Positions 1 through 9,434 of a stretch of DNA of 64,000 nt are shown here, piece by piece. Every line of letters starts with the position of its first letter. The stretch's first letter is position 1. The notes beneath the pieces were generated by a model, which worked only from the letters and a program-made list of their open reading frames with translations, did no database searches and was not told the origin of the DNA. This stretch comes from Auricularia sp. M13 (Eukaryota; Basidiomycota; Agaricomycetes; Auriculariales; Auriculariaceae), in assembly GCA_037042915.1 (NCBI GenBank), contig CM073203.1:2046001-2110000 (forward strand). Direction: 5' to 3'. Position numbers and translations under genes: made by a program.

Positions 1-180
1 TTACATTCTTTTGTCACTGTGGCATCCTATGCTTTCTGCGGGCGCGTTTGCCTCGCTGAACCCTTTTGCTGCTATCTACAATGTCACAATGTCCCAAATC
101 TTCTCGGGCTGGCCGATATAGGGAATACATGGACCATTTAATCGGAACGGGGCTCGATAGTCATAATGAGCTGATCACTC

Positions 181-392
181 GAACGAGGACGAGGTTATGA
201 TCACCGTCAACGTCGTCACCACCATCCTCCTCCTCCCTTCCCTCCGCCGGAGCGCAGAGAAGCATCACAACGTCCCTGTTCAATCTCCGTCGTTGGCAGT
301 AATGTCCACTCCTACACCAGCTTCCCCGAGCGCAAGGCGGCTGAGATCGTCGAGAACCTGAGGGACGCCGCTGCCGCGCGCATGGACTCCTT
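181..392 (+). pseudogene. Short-chain dehydrogenase pseudogene, 5' piece
   Basis: Conceptual translation gives recognisable short-chain dehydrogenase/reductase (SDR) text in two frames: a helix ending VNVVTTILLLPSL near 200-245, then SISVVGSNVHSYTSFPERKA from about 280, the strand and loop carrying the catalytic Ser in fungal SDRs. The frame changes between these blocks, and the coding text stops at 392, where a mobile element begins. The next part of the same gene (RYTVSKL, the YxxxK active site) resumes at 6892. The NAD-binding N-terminus was not found in 1-180, which holds nothing else I recognise. I infer a dead SDR gene, already frameshifted and split by the insertion. Family assignment is from motif memory, not a search. 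Confidence 0.6.
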
Positions 393-671
393 CTGTAAAA
401 ACCAAAAGTCGTTGTAGCGGCCAGGTGTGAGTCTGGAGAGAGTCGTAGCGAGACATACGTCTCCATAGCGTTTGTAGCGCCGGAGAGCGCCGGAGAGCGG
501 TAAGTCTTGCCGCGTAGACTTTGCGCCTTGATCTGGCGTGCTCACAACCCGTATAGAGCCTATATGGCCGCTATGTCCTCTCTCGCCGCTACTGGTATGT
601 ATGCATCGTCGGTTTAGGTTGCGCTTGGGTTGCGCAACCTCGTGAACCACAAAGTCCGACAAAGTTGCCCA

Positions 672-808
672 ATCTGTTGTTGACGTCGCTCAAGAGATGG
701 AAGTGCGGGCGGAATGATTTGGAGGAGGTCAGACGCAGGGGTGATGGCGTAGGCAAGTATATTGTCGAAGCCGGCGCTCTGGAGTCGAAGGCGGAAGTGC
801 TCAAGCCA
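672..808. repeat. Split direct repeat B2 (3' terminus) of the Ngaro-like element
   Basis: 137 bp repeated at 1131-1267 (B1) with a single difference noticed. It marks the 3' end of the element; host-side sequence to its left belongs to the outer transposon arm. Confidence 0.8.
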
Positions 809-885
809 GCGCAAGCTAAGTACAGACAAAAACAGGAAAACAGACGACACGGGGAGGATGTATCTAATAGGGATGTGGAGGGTGG

Positions 886-1131
886 GCGAAAGTTGTGCGA
901 GTACGAGGGTGCTACAGACGAGAACGAGGACAAGACGAGATGCGGATTCAGAGACTACAAATTGGCCTATATATATGAGGAGCAGACCACGGCGGGAGCC
1001 ACTAAAACCACGGTGAAGCGGGGAGCAAGCGGTCATAATGGTGAAGCAAACGGGACAAGCGACCACGAAGCGTAGTGAGAGGGAGGCGCTCCTGACCACA
1101 GACCGCTGATAGTGCTTACACTATCCTCCCA
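886..1131. repeat. Split direct repeat A2 of the Ngaro-like element
   Basis: 246 bp matching 5102-5347 (A1) base for base by eye. It contains a run TATATATA on both strands near 970-985. It abuts B1 at 1131, sharing one base. Confidence 0.85.
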
Positions 1132-1267
1132 TCTGTTGTTGACGTCGCTCAAGAGATGGAAGTGCGGACGGAATGATTTGGAGGAGGTCAGACGCAGGGG
1201 TGATGGCGTAGGCAAGTATATTGTCGAAGCCGGCGCTCTGGAGTCGAAGGCGGAAGTGCTCAAGCCA
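1131..1267. repeat. Split direct repeat B1 of the Ngaro-like element
   Basis: 137 bp, same as 672-808 with one difference. It directly joins A2, giving the B1-A2 junction typical of split-direct-repeat elements. Confidence 0.8.
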
Positions 1268-2210
1268 CCCAAGGCACGCGTAGGTCCGGAGGATCGGGAG
1301 CGTTGCCGAGCGCAGCCGCCAAATGAAGACGTTGCGACAAATCGAGTGAACGAGCGAGCGGGATGTCGATATAGAGGGTGTATGCGTCGGAGAGCCACCG
1401 ACCAAGCTGCTGGACTTCCAAGTCTGAATGACCTGCAAGAAATGCTGTAGTAGCGGCACCGCGTCGAAAGCTGTGACCCGAGTAGTCATTGGCAGGGAAT
1501 CCAAGAGAGGCCAGTGCTGCCTTGAGCTCGGAGATGAAGCTGGTGCGAGTGAGTGGTGTATTGACGTCATCCCAATGAAAGAGCGGGGCAGATGGGTCGG
1601 CTGGGCATGCGATGAAATATTCGCGTAGCGCGTTGACGGGACATGTTGGAGAGTTGGGAACAGCAGCGAGGGGAATGCGAACACCGGTGCGGAATGGGTC
1701 GGTTTTGGAAGCGGGTAGTTGTAGGAAAGCGTGGGTTGGGTTATCGAAGGATGGGAGGAACGTAACACATTCACGAGTCAGGTTGAAGCCAGGTTTGAAT
1801 TCAGTCACGTTGCGGACGGTGAACTCGCCGCAACGCAGGAAGCCGGTGAAAGCGGTGCACCACGCGGCACGAAGCATGAGGCCGCGGGTCGTAGACAAAT
1901 CGAGGGAGGCGACGAGCTGGCGCAGGATGCTGATCGTGATGGGGAGCTTGGGTTTGCGACCAGGCTCGCCATGTGCGCGCTTGATACCGGTGAGCACGCG
2001 TTTGAGAATTGGCTCACCGAAGCCGCCGAGTGGTGCTCCGACGTCGTTGTGGAGGGCTCGGACATGCGTGATATAGTTCTTGATGGTACGAACGTTGCAG
2101 CGGCGGGTGACAGCGAGCCAGGCAACGAATTCTGCAGCGGCATGCGCAGTGACTGGGAAGAGACGACCGTCGGATGGGCGGAACGAGGGGTGGAGCCGCA
2201 TGAATTCCAC
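1260..2210 (-). CDS. Tyrosine recombinase ORF of the Ngaro-like element
   Basis: A 316-residue frame with the layout of a tyrosine recombinase/phage integrase: an N-terminal SAM-like DNA-binding part (residues about 20-90), then a catalytic domain with an early Arg in GFLRCGEF, the H-x-x-R box HSFRRG, and a late Tyr near DAYTLYID. Established knowledge: DIRS-order elements use such an enzyme in place of a DDE integrase, which also explains the missing target duplication. The frame runs to the edge of repeat B1. Confidence 0.85.
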   Translation of the reverse strand: MEFMRLHPSFRPSDGRLFPVTAHAAAEFVAWLAVTRRCNVRTIKNYITHVRALHNDVGAPLGGFGEPILKRVLTGIKRAHGEPGRKPKLPITISILRQLVASLDLSTTRGLMLRAAWCTAFTGFLRCGEFTVRNVTEFKPGFNLTRECVTFLPSFDNPTHAFLQLPASKTDPFRTGVRIPLAAVPNSPTCPVNALREYFIACPADPSAPLFHWDDVNTPLTRTSFISELKAALASLGFPANDYSGHSFRRGAATTAFLAGHSDLEVQQLGRWLSDAYTLYIDIPLARSLDLSQRLHLAAALGNAPDPPDLRVPWVA

Positions 2211-3883
2211 GAAGGCTGACTGGCCGGTTTTGTAGGTTTTGCGTGTGGATGGGGCAAGCGCAAGCCAGAGGTAGCGGACGAGGGTGGCGGAGTAACCAGC
2301 GTGCGCTTCAATGAAATAAGGTGCGGGTTCGAGCGGGTCGGGTTGCGGTTGAGGAAGGGAGCGAGCTGGAACATGCGTGCATACGCGAAACGGGAAGCAG
2401 CGTCAGCAATTGCGTTATCTTCGGAAGGTAACCAAACGGAGGAAAAAGTGAAGTGGAGACAGGCGGCAAGCTGCAGAATGATACGGAGGAAGTGCATGAC
2501 TCCAGTGGAATCGGAGGTGTGAGAGACGAGTGCCCAGTAGACGGTGATGTTATCTGTGTGGAAAATGACGTGGCCGTTGGCCCATGTGTGACCCCAGCGC
2601 ATGATGGCTTGCAGCACGGCGTAGATCTCTTTGATCTGAATGTGCTTCGTGCGCATGCGGCGTGGGCAGCGAGTCGAGAACCACGTGGATCCAGTGTAGC
2701 CGCCGAGACCTTTGGCGCCGCTGGCGTCGGTGTAGACAGAGAACGTGGAGCGAGCTGGCTGTATGAGATGGATGCCGTTCCAGCGTGTGACATAGGTATG
2801 CCACCATCGTATATCTGCACGAGCCGCGGAAGGGATGGAACGGCGAGCGAGGGGGTGTGGGAAGGACGCCGAGAAGTCGAAGAGCCTGCGCAGGAAAGCG
2901 CGGGAGTAAGGAACGACCTGCGAGATGAATTGCAAGTAGCCGGTAAGCGCTTGAAGCTCCCGCTGTGTGCAGGAACGTAGCGTGAGCCATGTATCGAGCA
3001 GCTCTGAGACAAAGTGAAGCTTATCGGCGGGCACGCGGGCTTCCATGGATGCTGAATCGAGTTCTAGACCGAGGAATTCAATGCAGGTTGCCGGCCAAGC
3101 TGTCTTGTCGGGCTGAAAGCGTAGGCCGAGCTGTTGGCCGAGTGCCATGATCCATTCCACAGCAGCCGATGCATGAGATGAGTCGGTACTGGGGTGAAAT
3201 ATCTGGAGGAAATCGTCAAGGTAGTGTCGGTGGCGAGCAGGGATGTAGCGAGCAATGATCCAGTGGAGGGCTTCTGCAAAGAGATTGAAGATGTAGGGCG
3301 CAGAGCTCAGACCGAATATAAGGGAGACTGCGTGGTAGAACATGCCGTTCCAGTGCCAACCCATAAGGTGCCAATCAGCGCATCGGATGGGAATGTGATG
3401 GAATGCGCTCTTTAGGTCGAGCTTGGACATAAGGGATCCACGACCGGAAGCGCGCAAATCGCTGACGGCCTTGTCGAAGGTGTCGTACGCGATATGGACC
3501 TCATCTTGCGGGATTCCGTCATTGACAGAGTGGTGTAGTGGCCAGGAGAGATGGTTGATCAAGCGGAGCTTCGAGGAGTGTTTGCGCGTCGCGCAGCCGA
3601 GTGGCGATGCGCGGAAATCCGCCAGGGGCGGGGCAGCGAACGGGCCGTGGGCCGTTCCGTTGGCGACATGAGTGTGTACGGCGTCAGTGATAAAGTCAGC
3701 GTGCTCGGAAGCGGATGCGAGGTTAGTGCAGCCCTGTGAGCGGGCTGGGCCAGAGAAGCCAATATTGGCACCATGGTCAATGATGTGCAGGATAGCGTCG
3801 ACGAGGTCGCGATCTGGGTAATCACGGAGATAGAAGTCCCAGACAGGCCGAACCAGAGAGCAGGAGACGGTCGGTGGCGTCAA
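1805..3883 (-). CDS. Reverse transcriptase / RNase H ORF of the Ngaro-like element
   Basis: A 692-residue frame. Residues about 110-260 carry the reverse transcriptase palm, including KLDLKSAFHHIPI and the catalytic HYLDDFL box. Around residues 380-490 is an RNase H-like domain (VYTDASGAKGLGGY, then FHTDN and IADAASR). The tail overlaps the recombinase frame. This domain order is that of DIRS-order elements rather than LTR elements, whose integrase and protease are absent here. Confidence 0.85.
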   Translation of the reverse strand: MTPPTVSCSLVRPVWDFYLRDYPDRDLVDAILHIIDHGANIGFSGPARSQGCTNLASASEHADFITDAVHTHVANGTAHGPFAAPPLADFRASPLGCATRKHSSKLRLINHLSWPLHHSVNDGIPQDEVHIAYDTFDKAVSDLRASGRGSLMSKLDLKSAFHHIPIRCADWHLMGWHWNGMFYHAVSLIFGLSSAPYIFNLFAEALHWIIARYIPARHRHYLDDFLQIFHPSTDSSHASAAVEWIMALGQQLGLRFQPDKTAWPATCIEFLGLELDSASMEARVPADKLHFVSELLDTWLTLRSCTQRELQALTGYLQFISQVVPYSRAFLRRLFDFSASFPHPLARRSIPSAARADIRWWHTYVTRWNGIHLIQPARSTFSVYTDASGAKGLGGYTGSTWFSTRCPRRMRTKHIQIKEIYAVLQAIMRWGHTWANGHVIFHTDNITVYWALVSHTSDSTGVMHFLRIILQLAACLHFTFSSVWLPSEDNAIADAASRFAYARMFQLAPFLNRNPTRSNPHLISLKRTLVTPPPSSATSGLRLPHPHAKPTKPASQPSWNSCGSTPRSAHPTVVSSQSLRMPLQNSLPGSLSPAAATFVPSRTISRMSEPSTTTSEHHSAASVSQFSNACSPVSSAHMASLVANPSSPSRSASCASSSPPSICLRPAASCFVPRGAPLSPASCVAASSPSAT

Positions 3884-4069
3884 AGTGTTGGGTGGAGCAC
3901 GATTACAGCGAGGATCAGAGTTCGGGCGAGGTGGGGGTGGGTTTTGGGCAGGGAAAACATGCGAGTGAGGCAGAAGTGAGTCTATTTCGTGATCGGTGCC
4001 GGGTACAGGTACAGAGACGGGCGGCGCGGGTCCGCCCGCAGGCGGCGCCGCTACCGCATGCGGGACCCT

Positions 4070-5149
4070 TCACTTCGCGGGAGTCGAAGGGCCAGCGGAA
4101 GAGGTAGTGGCGGGTGTGTGCTTGCGTCCATACGGGCAGGGATCGGTGCATGCGCCGCGTTGGAAGTTGCGGCAGATGGTGTCGGAGCGGGCAACCGCTG
4201 GCGCGGAATTGCTAACGCGAGGCGGGTTCGGAGCGCGGGGTGCGAAGTTGTGGGTGTTCAAGTAGAACATCAGGCCGTTGTCTGGCTGCCACCACCCCGT
4301 GTAGTTTCCACCAAGCATTTCGGCGCGGCGGTGCATGTAGAACTGCTCGACGTAGTTCAGGATGCTGGGGAACGAGAAGGATGCCCGGAGCTGAAGCAAG
4401 TGTTGCGTAAACAGCGAGGCGCCATGCGTAATCGTCCAGATCGACTCCCAGCTGTGCAGGTTGGCGCCGAGGTCGAAGACGAGCACGTCGAAGTAGACGG
4501 AGAAGGATCCAAGCAGTGCGTCCATATCGGGAAAGATTTTGATGAAGGCCTTGTTCTGGAGACTCATCTGGCCATCCGTGAACGTAACCATCTGATCCGT
4601 GGCGGAAGCGCGAGTATAGCGAGGGTTCAACTTGATAAGATGCCGGAATTCGAGTGTATGGGAGAGCACACTCTGCAGTACCGCCTGTTCTACTGCGGGA
4701 AAACGGAGCGGGGCACTCTTACCTGAAAGAGGATTCGGGTTGAACGGGACTGGAGGCGGAGGCGGCGGTGGTCCAGATGATTGCGGAGTGGGAGGCCGAG
4801 GCGGTGGCGGTGGCGGAGGCGGCGACGACTGGTTCCCCGATTGAGCGGACAGCAGGGTCAGCGCCTGATTGAGCTGCTGTTGTATGTTGGCGAATTGATC
4901 TTTGAGATCACGGACGTCATCCTCGACCGACATAATGGGCGAGTTTCGAGGCGCAGTGGGAGATTCGGGCCGAGACAGTGGCAGCGGGGGTAAGGACGTT
5001 GCCCGTGATAGTTGGGGCGTCGGCGTATTCTTGGGCAGGAAGCGGCCTCGTGCGTCGCGCGCTGGCAGCGTATCCTTGCTTGAACTCGTCTTGGCGCTGG
5101 TGCGAAAGTTGTGCGAGTACGAGGGTGCTACAGACGAGAACGAGGACAA
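4070..5149 (-). CDS. Gag-like ORF of the Ngaro-like element
   Basis: A 359-residue open frame, first in the element. The N-terminal third is proline- and serine-rich with a poly-proline stretch around residues 110-140. The middle resembles a capsid-like helical region without a named match. The C-terminus has a zinc-knuckle-like CRNFQRGACTDPCPYGRKH (C-x7-C-x3-C-x5-H), which suits nucleic-acid binding. The start codon lies inside repeat A1. Assignment as Gag is by position and zinc motif only. Confidence 0.6.
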   Translation of the reverse strand: MSSFSSVAPSYSHNFRTSAKTSSSKDTLPARDARGRFLPKNTPTPQLSRATSLPPLPLSRPESPTAPRNSPIMSVEDDVRDLKDQFANIQQQLNQALTLLSAQSGNQSSPPPPPPPPRPPTPQSSGPPPPPPPVPFNPNPLSGKSAPLRFPAVEQAVLQSVLSHTLEFRHLIKLNPRYTRASATDQMVTFTDGQMSLQNKAFIKIFPDMDALLGSFSVYFDVLVFDLGANLHSWESIWTITHGASLFTQHLLQLRASFSFPSILNYVEQFYMHRRAEMLGGNYTGWWQPDNGLMFYLNTHNFAPRAPNPPRVSNSAPAVARSDTICRNFQRGACTDPCPYGRKHTPATTSSAGPSTPAK

Positions 5150-5347
5150 GACGAGATGCGGATTCAGAGACTACAAATTGGCCTATATATATGAGGAGCA
5201 GACCACGGCGGGAGCCACTAAAACCACGGTGAAGCGGGGAGCAAGCGGTCATAATGGTGAAGCAAACGGGACAAGCGACCACGAAGCGTAGTGAGAGGGA
5301 GGCGCTCCTGACCACAGACCGCTGATAGTGCTTACACTATCCTCCCA
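5102..5347. repeat. Split direct repeat A1 of the Ngaro-like element
   Basis: The 5' terminal copy of the 246-bp A repeat (element reads on the minus strand). It matches 886-1131 with no difference seen, the basis for calling the insertion recent. Confidence 0.85.
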
Positions 5348-5453
5348 CTCACCTTGCCCTCCTACCCCCACATCCCCGCCCACTGAGCCCATGAACACCT
5401 GAAGTCGTCGTCAAAGCTTACGAGCTCAACGGCGGTGCGCCATCAGCATGCTT

Positions 5454-6400
5454 GGTGAGTCCCAGCTGCCGCTCCGGTCGTCGCTGACGCGCGTTCCGTC
5501 GTAGACATCGCTGGCGCAGGGCTTTGTGGGGTTGCTCTCACCGTTGCGCACCTCACCTGATGACGCCGTCATCACGCATCGGTGAGTCCCAGTATTCGTT
5601 CTTAGTCCCCCGCGCCTTTCGCTGATTGCGAGGAACTTATCGCGCGCCTACACCGCTCCCGCGGTTGCCCGCGACAGCACGCAGTTGCCGCCCGTTGGTG
5701 AGTCCCAGCTTTTGTTCCCAGTCCTCCGTGACATCGCTGACGTGCGAGCCTTTCCGCGCAAAGACCCCCATGAATCAGCTCGCGAGAAACATCGCGCAGC
5801 GACACCACTCACTGCTGGGAACCATGATTTTTCCGAGCTCATGGGATAGGTCACATTTTGCAAGGCTTGGAAAACTCTGTTCAAAATTTCACATTGTGCG
5901 AAGCCACAACCATTTGGGCCCTTACCGATGGCAAAAGTTCAAATTTTCCGAAACTCGGAGAATTGACCCGGATTGTCCGAATCAGGTACAACATTGAATT
6001 TTGCGAACCGTAAAAGCCGCCTGAGCCGGAATTTTGCGAACACAAACATCCTGTTATGTCCGACGCCGGGAAAATCCCGCGGGCTTGTCCGAGTTTCGGA
6101 AAATTTGAACTGCTGCCATCGGTAAGGGCCCAAATGGTTGTGGCTTCGCACAATGTGAAATTTTGAACAGAGTTTTCCAAGCCTTGCAAAATGTGACCTA
6201 TCCCATGAGCTCGGAAAAATCATGGTTCCCAGCAGTGACTCGCGTCGGGCTTGCTCGGCCCGCTCCCACGGTTGGTGAGTCCCGGGTACTGTTCTCAGTC
6301 CTCTGTGACATTGCTGACGTGTGATTGTGTCCGCGCATAGAATCTCATAAATCTTATCGCGAGGAACATCGCGTGCGGACATCGTGACGGGCGGGCGCAT
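5454..6400 (+). repeat. Four degenerate units starting GGTGAGTCCC
   Basis: Units begin at 5454, 5581, 5697 and 6274 with GGTGAGTCCC(A/G)G. They share further text such as CAGTCCTC(C/T)GTGACAT(C/T)GCTGACGTG and GCGAGGAAC/ GAGAAACATCGCG. Spacing is 127 and 116 bp, and 146 bp for the last interval once the 431-bp MITE insertion is subtracted. The units lie in the right arm of the outer TTCTGTAAAAACC element. They could be a decayed tandem array in the transposon or repeated exon/donor-like units of a captured gene. No open frame spans them. Confidence 0.55.
5810..6237. mobile_element. CACTA-type MITE, 428 bp, with 3-bp target duplication
   Basis: The element starts CACTGCTGGGAACC and ends with its complement. 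The arms 5810-5959 and 6088-6237 are 150-bp inverted repeats differing at only a few bases. ACT flanks it on both sides (5807-5809 and 6238-6240). CACTR...YAGTG ends with a 3-bp duplication fit the CACTA/CMC superfamily. No coding capacity; the long arms should form a large hairpin. It is nested in the GGTGAGTCCC repeat tract. Confidence 0.8.
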
Positions 6401-6891
6401 TGATGAGTTTATTTGTTGCTCGAGTCTGCCGGCAGCGCCCAGCCCTCGTCATCTCGCGCGCCGAGGGCCTAGATGGGTGATTATCCGATATCCACATGTA
6501 GTGATGTTTGTATCCGTCGTATCTGCCTCGTTTCTTAATGCTAGTATTTATTCCCTGAGCTATGCACTATCCTACAATGAGAACGGAGAAACACAAAGCG
6601 GAGAAGATGGCCGAGATATCCGGGCCGTCGGCCTGCTTCTCGAGGCCACTACGAAGCACTTCCACGTGCTCTTGCTGCACTTTGTGAGCTCTTGCAGAGC
6701 GCTCCAAGAGTGCTACCGGCTCGACATACTGCCGCTACGTCGCGCAGCCATAGCGGAGCTAATGTTCTCTGACATGCTCTGTAGTGTTTCATAGCGAAGT
6801 ACCATGCCTTATAACGGGCACTTGTCTACAGCCGCTATGGCCGCTATCAGAGCTCTTGAGCTACTGGTAGCTGCTCACGGTTTTTACAGAA

Positions 6892-7137
6892 GTCGGACGA
6901 CCGCTACACCGTCTCGAAGCTCGTGCAGCTCTCGCCGCACGGGAGCTTGTCGATCTCGTCGAGGACAAGCAGCCGTTCGTCTGGTGAACACACTCAATCC
7001 GGGCTTGTGTTCCGGGCGGCATGAGGATGGCAACCCAGCGCTGGTGTACGCTCCCAAGTTGCCCGCCTCGCGCGCCGCGCGCTCCTTTGCGTCGTGGTCG
7101 ACGGTCTCCGGCTCGCCTCGCGTTGTCTGGCCATAGT
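6892..7137 (+). pseudogene. Short-chain dehydrogenase pseudogene, 3' piece
   Basis: Directly after the transposon end the SDR text resumes with SDDRYTVSKLVQL, the YxxxK catalytic helix, then AARELVDLVED in a second frame and LVNTLNPGLC in a third. The gene therefore has at least two frameshifts besides the insertion and cannot encode a working enzyme. Past about 7060 the similarity fades. 7138-7658 shows nothing I recognise. Confidence 0.6.
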
Positions 7138-7658
7138 AACATCAGCCGAGCACCTCGCTGGTGCTGTCATCGTCCACAACGATGCTCACGCCCGGAAGGT
7201 AGTACATTGGCCAAGCCATCTTCTCCATCCCATATTCCTCGCTGATACCATTTTGTATGTCCGGCGCAAACATTGGCAGCTGCTACCGGAGCCTGCAATA
7301 CTTCTGATTTCTGGCACTAATACTCAGCAATGGCACTGGGACATTATTATCCCTCACGGTGACTATGATTGCTATTGGTCACATGACCGCCGTGAAGGGT
7401 GCTCAGATCACGTGACTATGCGAGAAGCCTGTTTGGAATAAACATATACTGTAGTTGCGCGGATATGCTATACAGTATTTAATGTCTCGTTGGTTCGTTG
7501 GACGACCACGGCTTGGTGACGGTCGGATGATTGGAGTCATCAGGCGCGCGTGGTTGGTACTCCGCATCTTGCCTTCGTCCATCACCGCTCACCCTGCTCG
7601 CGATACATAAGGGCAAGCGCAGCCGGCACTTGACCGACCTCCGTACCCTCCTATAGTC

Positions 7659-8728
7659 ATGCCTTATCAGCTCGCTCAGGACTCGACTGGCCAGCCTCAT
7701 CAGCTTTCCGACCGGTTCCACGTTGCCCGGGCAAGCTGCAGGAATAGGTCCACATATGGGCACAGGCAAGACGGCGTCGAAGAATACGCCGGCCGGGTTT
7801 CAGATGATTATGGCGCTGCTCCAAGTGTCTACGACGAGCCACAGTTTTGCGCCCTGTCGACTGAACTGCGTCACACCATCGGGGAGCCGGTGTTCACAGA
7901 CAGCCTTCACCTGGGTCGTATACAGACGGTACGCCCTGTTTTTAGCAGTACTTCCCCGTACTTAGCTTCTGGAATCAGGGCGCACCAATGTTCATGTCAG
8001 TCGAACTTTCAGACTACCAGGGCATGCGATATGAGATTGGGATGGCCATGCGAAAACTCGTTCCTGCTCTCACCGAGATCGAAAAGCTGGTCCAGGGCTG
8101 CTTGCACCTCCAACTTGCGTCCTTGAAGCACGACAAAGCTTTCATGCCCAACTTCAACGCAGTTCTGGCTATCGAGACTGAGCGCATCACGCCTCGAGTA
8201 CTTGCGTTCCGACCCTTCCACCGGCCTCGTCACGACCTAGAATCCTTATTCTGGGCCTTTCTGTGGGTTGTGGCACGCGCGCGCCCTTTGAATCCAACCG
8301 AGGCGCAAGACGAGAGAGATATCGACTACTTGACCCAGTTCTGCGACGCCATGCTCCGTCAAATCATTTCTGATACGGCGGCCGACAGGCGCTCTATTTT
8401 CCTCGAACATCGTGGTCACTTTCATGGACTTTTCCACCCCGATATTTCCCCAATCGATGATCTATTCGAAAACATGGCTTGCTACCTGTCTATCCCCTGG
8501 CATTACTACGAGCGGCTTAACATGGTGGAGGTCAATAATGCTCATGTTGCATTCAGCCGCATGATCCTTCACTTCCTCCTAACGGCCGACCAAAAGATTC
8601 TGGACATGCCATTTGATACTGGCCGTCCGAGGGACGTGAACTTTTTTGTGGGGTACAACATGAAGGAGCGTGTGGGGTCACTGCAAGCATCCTCCGTGAC
8701 GCACTTCGCCTCATCTGATACAGTCTAA
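7659..8728 (+). CDS. FunK1-like kinase C-lobe, N-terminally truncated
   Basis: Two exons, 7659-7928 and 7979-8728, join in frame over a 50-bp GT-AG intron to 339 aa. The second exon has the FunK1 (fungal-type protein kinase) C-lobe landmark FHRPRHDLESLFW, preceded by TGAPMFMSVEL in the activation-segment region. The ATP-binding lobe, HRD and DFG motifs are not seen in exon 1, whose sequence is not family-like. FunK1 genes are expanded in Agaricomycetes and fragments are common. It sits next to a transposon stack, so it is either a pseudogene fragment or a kinase-dead protein. The start is the first in-frame ATG and is uncertain. Confidence 0.5.
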
Positions 8729-9434
8729 CAAAGTTCACGTTGTTCGGTCCTTTGGGCCAATGTGGTACCCATGCCTTATAGTGTATGTCACATGAGTCTG
8801 GCCCCCTACTGTACTGTATGTCATCTCAGAATTTAAACCGCATCTAGTTACGATTTTTCCATGCCTTGTGAAACTTGTGTGCCATCATAAGTTCGCTCAA
8901 TATACGATTGTGTGCGTGACGTTTAGGTTGAAGTTACGACGGAGTTTCACACGCCGCTCACGCGCCCGGTATTTGCCCTGCATCACAAGAGCTCCAAATT
9001 TCTAGGCCAGATTGTGACCCTGTTATAAGCCTGTTTCTGGCCTTGCGCGCTGCTCATGGCTCATGTCGCGCCCTGTTGAACGGGACTTCTCGCGTGCTTT
9101 TGCTATTTACTGGCTCCCTACTTTCCACGACACATCCTCCAGCTGTTGTTCTCGACAGACTCGTCGCGTCTTGATTTTCAAAGGTACTCCCGCTTGTGCC
9201 CTCTATTCTTTCTGGGATGCCGAACGTCACTGAGCGTGGAATGCATTGGTAATGCAGTGGAAGTCCTGGTCGACAATAACGCCCGTCGAGTGCTCCCCGG
9301 GCCGTTGTACTCGAGAAGGGCGCGGCCTCCTTCGCATTCCACTTTTCGTCACCTGATCCTGCCTTAAATTGCGGAACGTCATGAACTCGCATACTTCAAC
9401 GAACTATGGTCCGCACTGACACCACGCAACAACC
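8729..9434. other. Intergenic, nothing recognised
   Basis: About 700 bp between the FunK1-like fragment and the lactonohydrolase. Only short chance frames are present. No RNA gene or repeat was seen; it should hold the promoter of the downstream gene. Confidence 0.5.

Larger units (their letters stand above)
672..5347 (-). mobile_element. Ngaro/PAT-like tyrosine-recombinase (DIRS-order) retrotransposon
   Basis: On the minus strand the element reads gag-like ORF, reverse transcriptase/RNase H, tyrosine recombinase. Its ends form split direct repeats in the order A1 (5347-5102), ORFs, B1 (1267-1131), A2 (1131-886), B2 (808-672), the arrangement known for Ngaro and PAT-like elements. A1 and A2 are 246 bp and look identical; B1 and B2 are 137 bp with one difference seen, so the insertion is young. 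About 77 bp separate A2 from B2. No target-site duplication is seen, as usual for this order. The ORFs are largely open and partly overlap in different frames, which this group is known to do; the copy looks whole or nearly so. It lies inside the TTCTGTAAAAACC element. Confidence 0.85.
393..6891. mobile_element. Outer DNA transposon with TTCTGTAAAAACC ends, carrying nested elements
   Basis: The two ends are a perfect 13-bp inverted repeat, TTCTGTAAAAACC at 393 and its complement ending at 6891. They sit exactly where the SDR pseudogene is interrupted. Both arms are rich in a short subterminal motif, (G/A)TAGCG or its complement (near 413, 444, 466, 472, 570, 589 on the left; 6731, 6750, 6791, 6831, 6840 on the right), as expected of transposase-binding sites. 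No transposase was recognised, so the element looks non-autonomous. After removing the nested retrotransposon and MITE about 1.4 kb remains. No clear target-site duplication is visible; GGAC occurs near both sides but not symmetrically. A second, short member of the family lies at 26897-27225. Superfamily unassigned. Confidence 0.6.

Noticed and set aside
5348-6400. CRISPR-like reading of the spaced GGTGAGTCCC units
   Set aside because: Units are long, degenerate and unevenly spaced, and the genome is fungal; a transposon-internal repeat explains them better.
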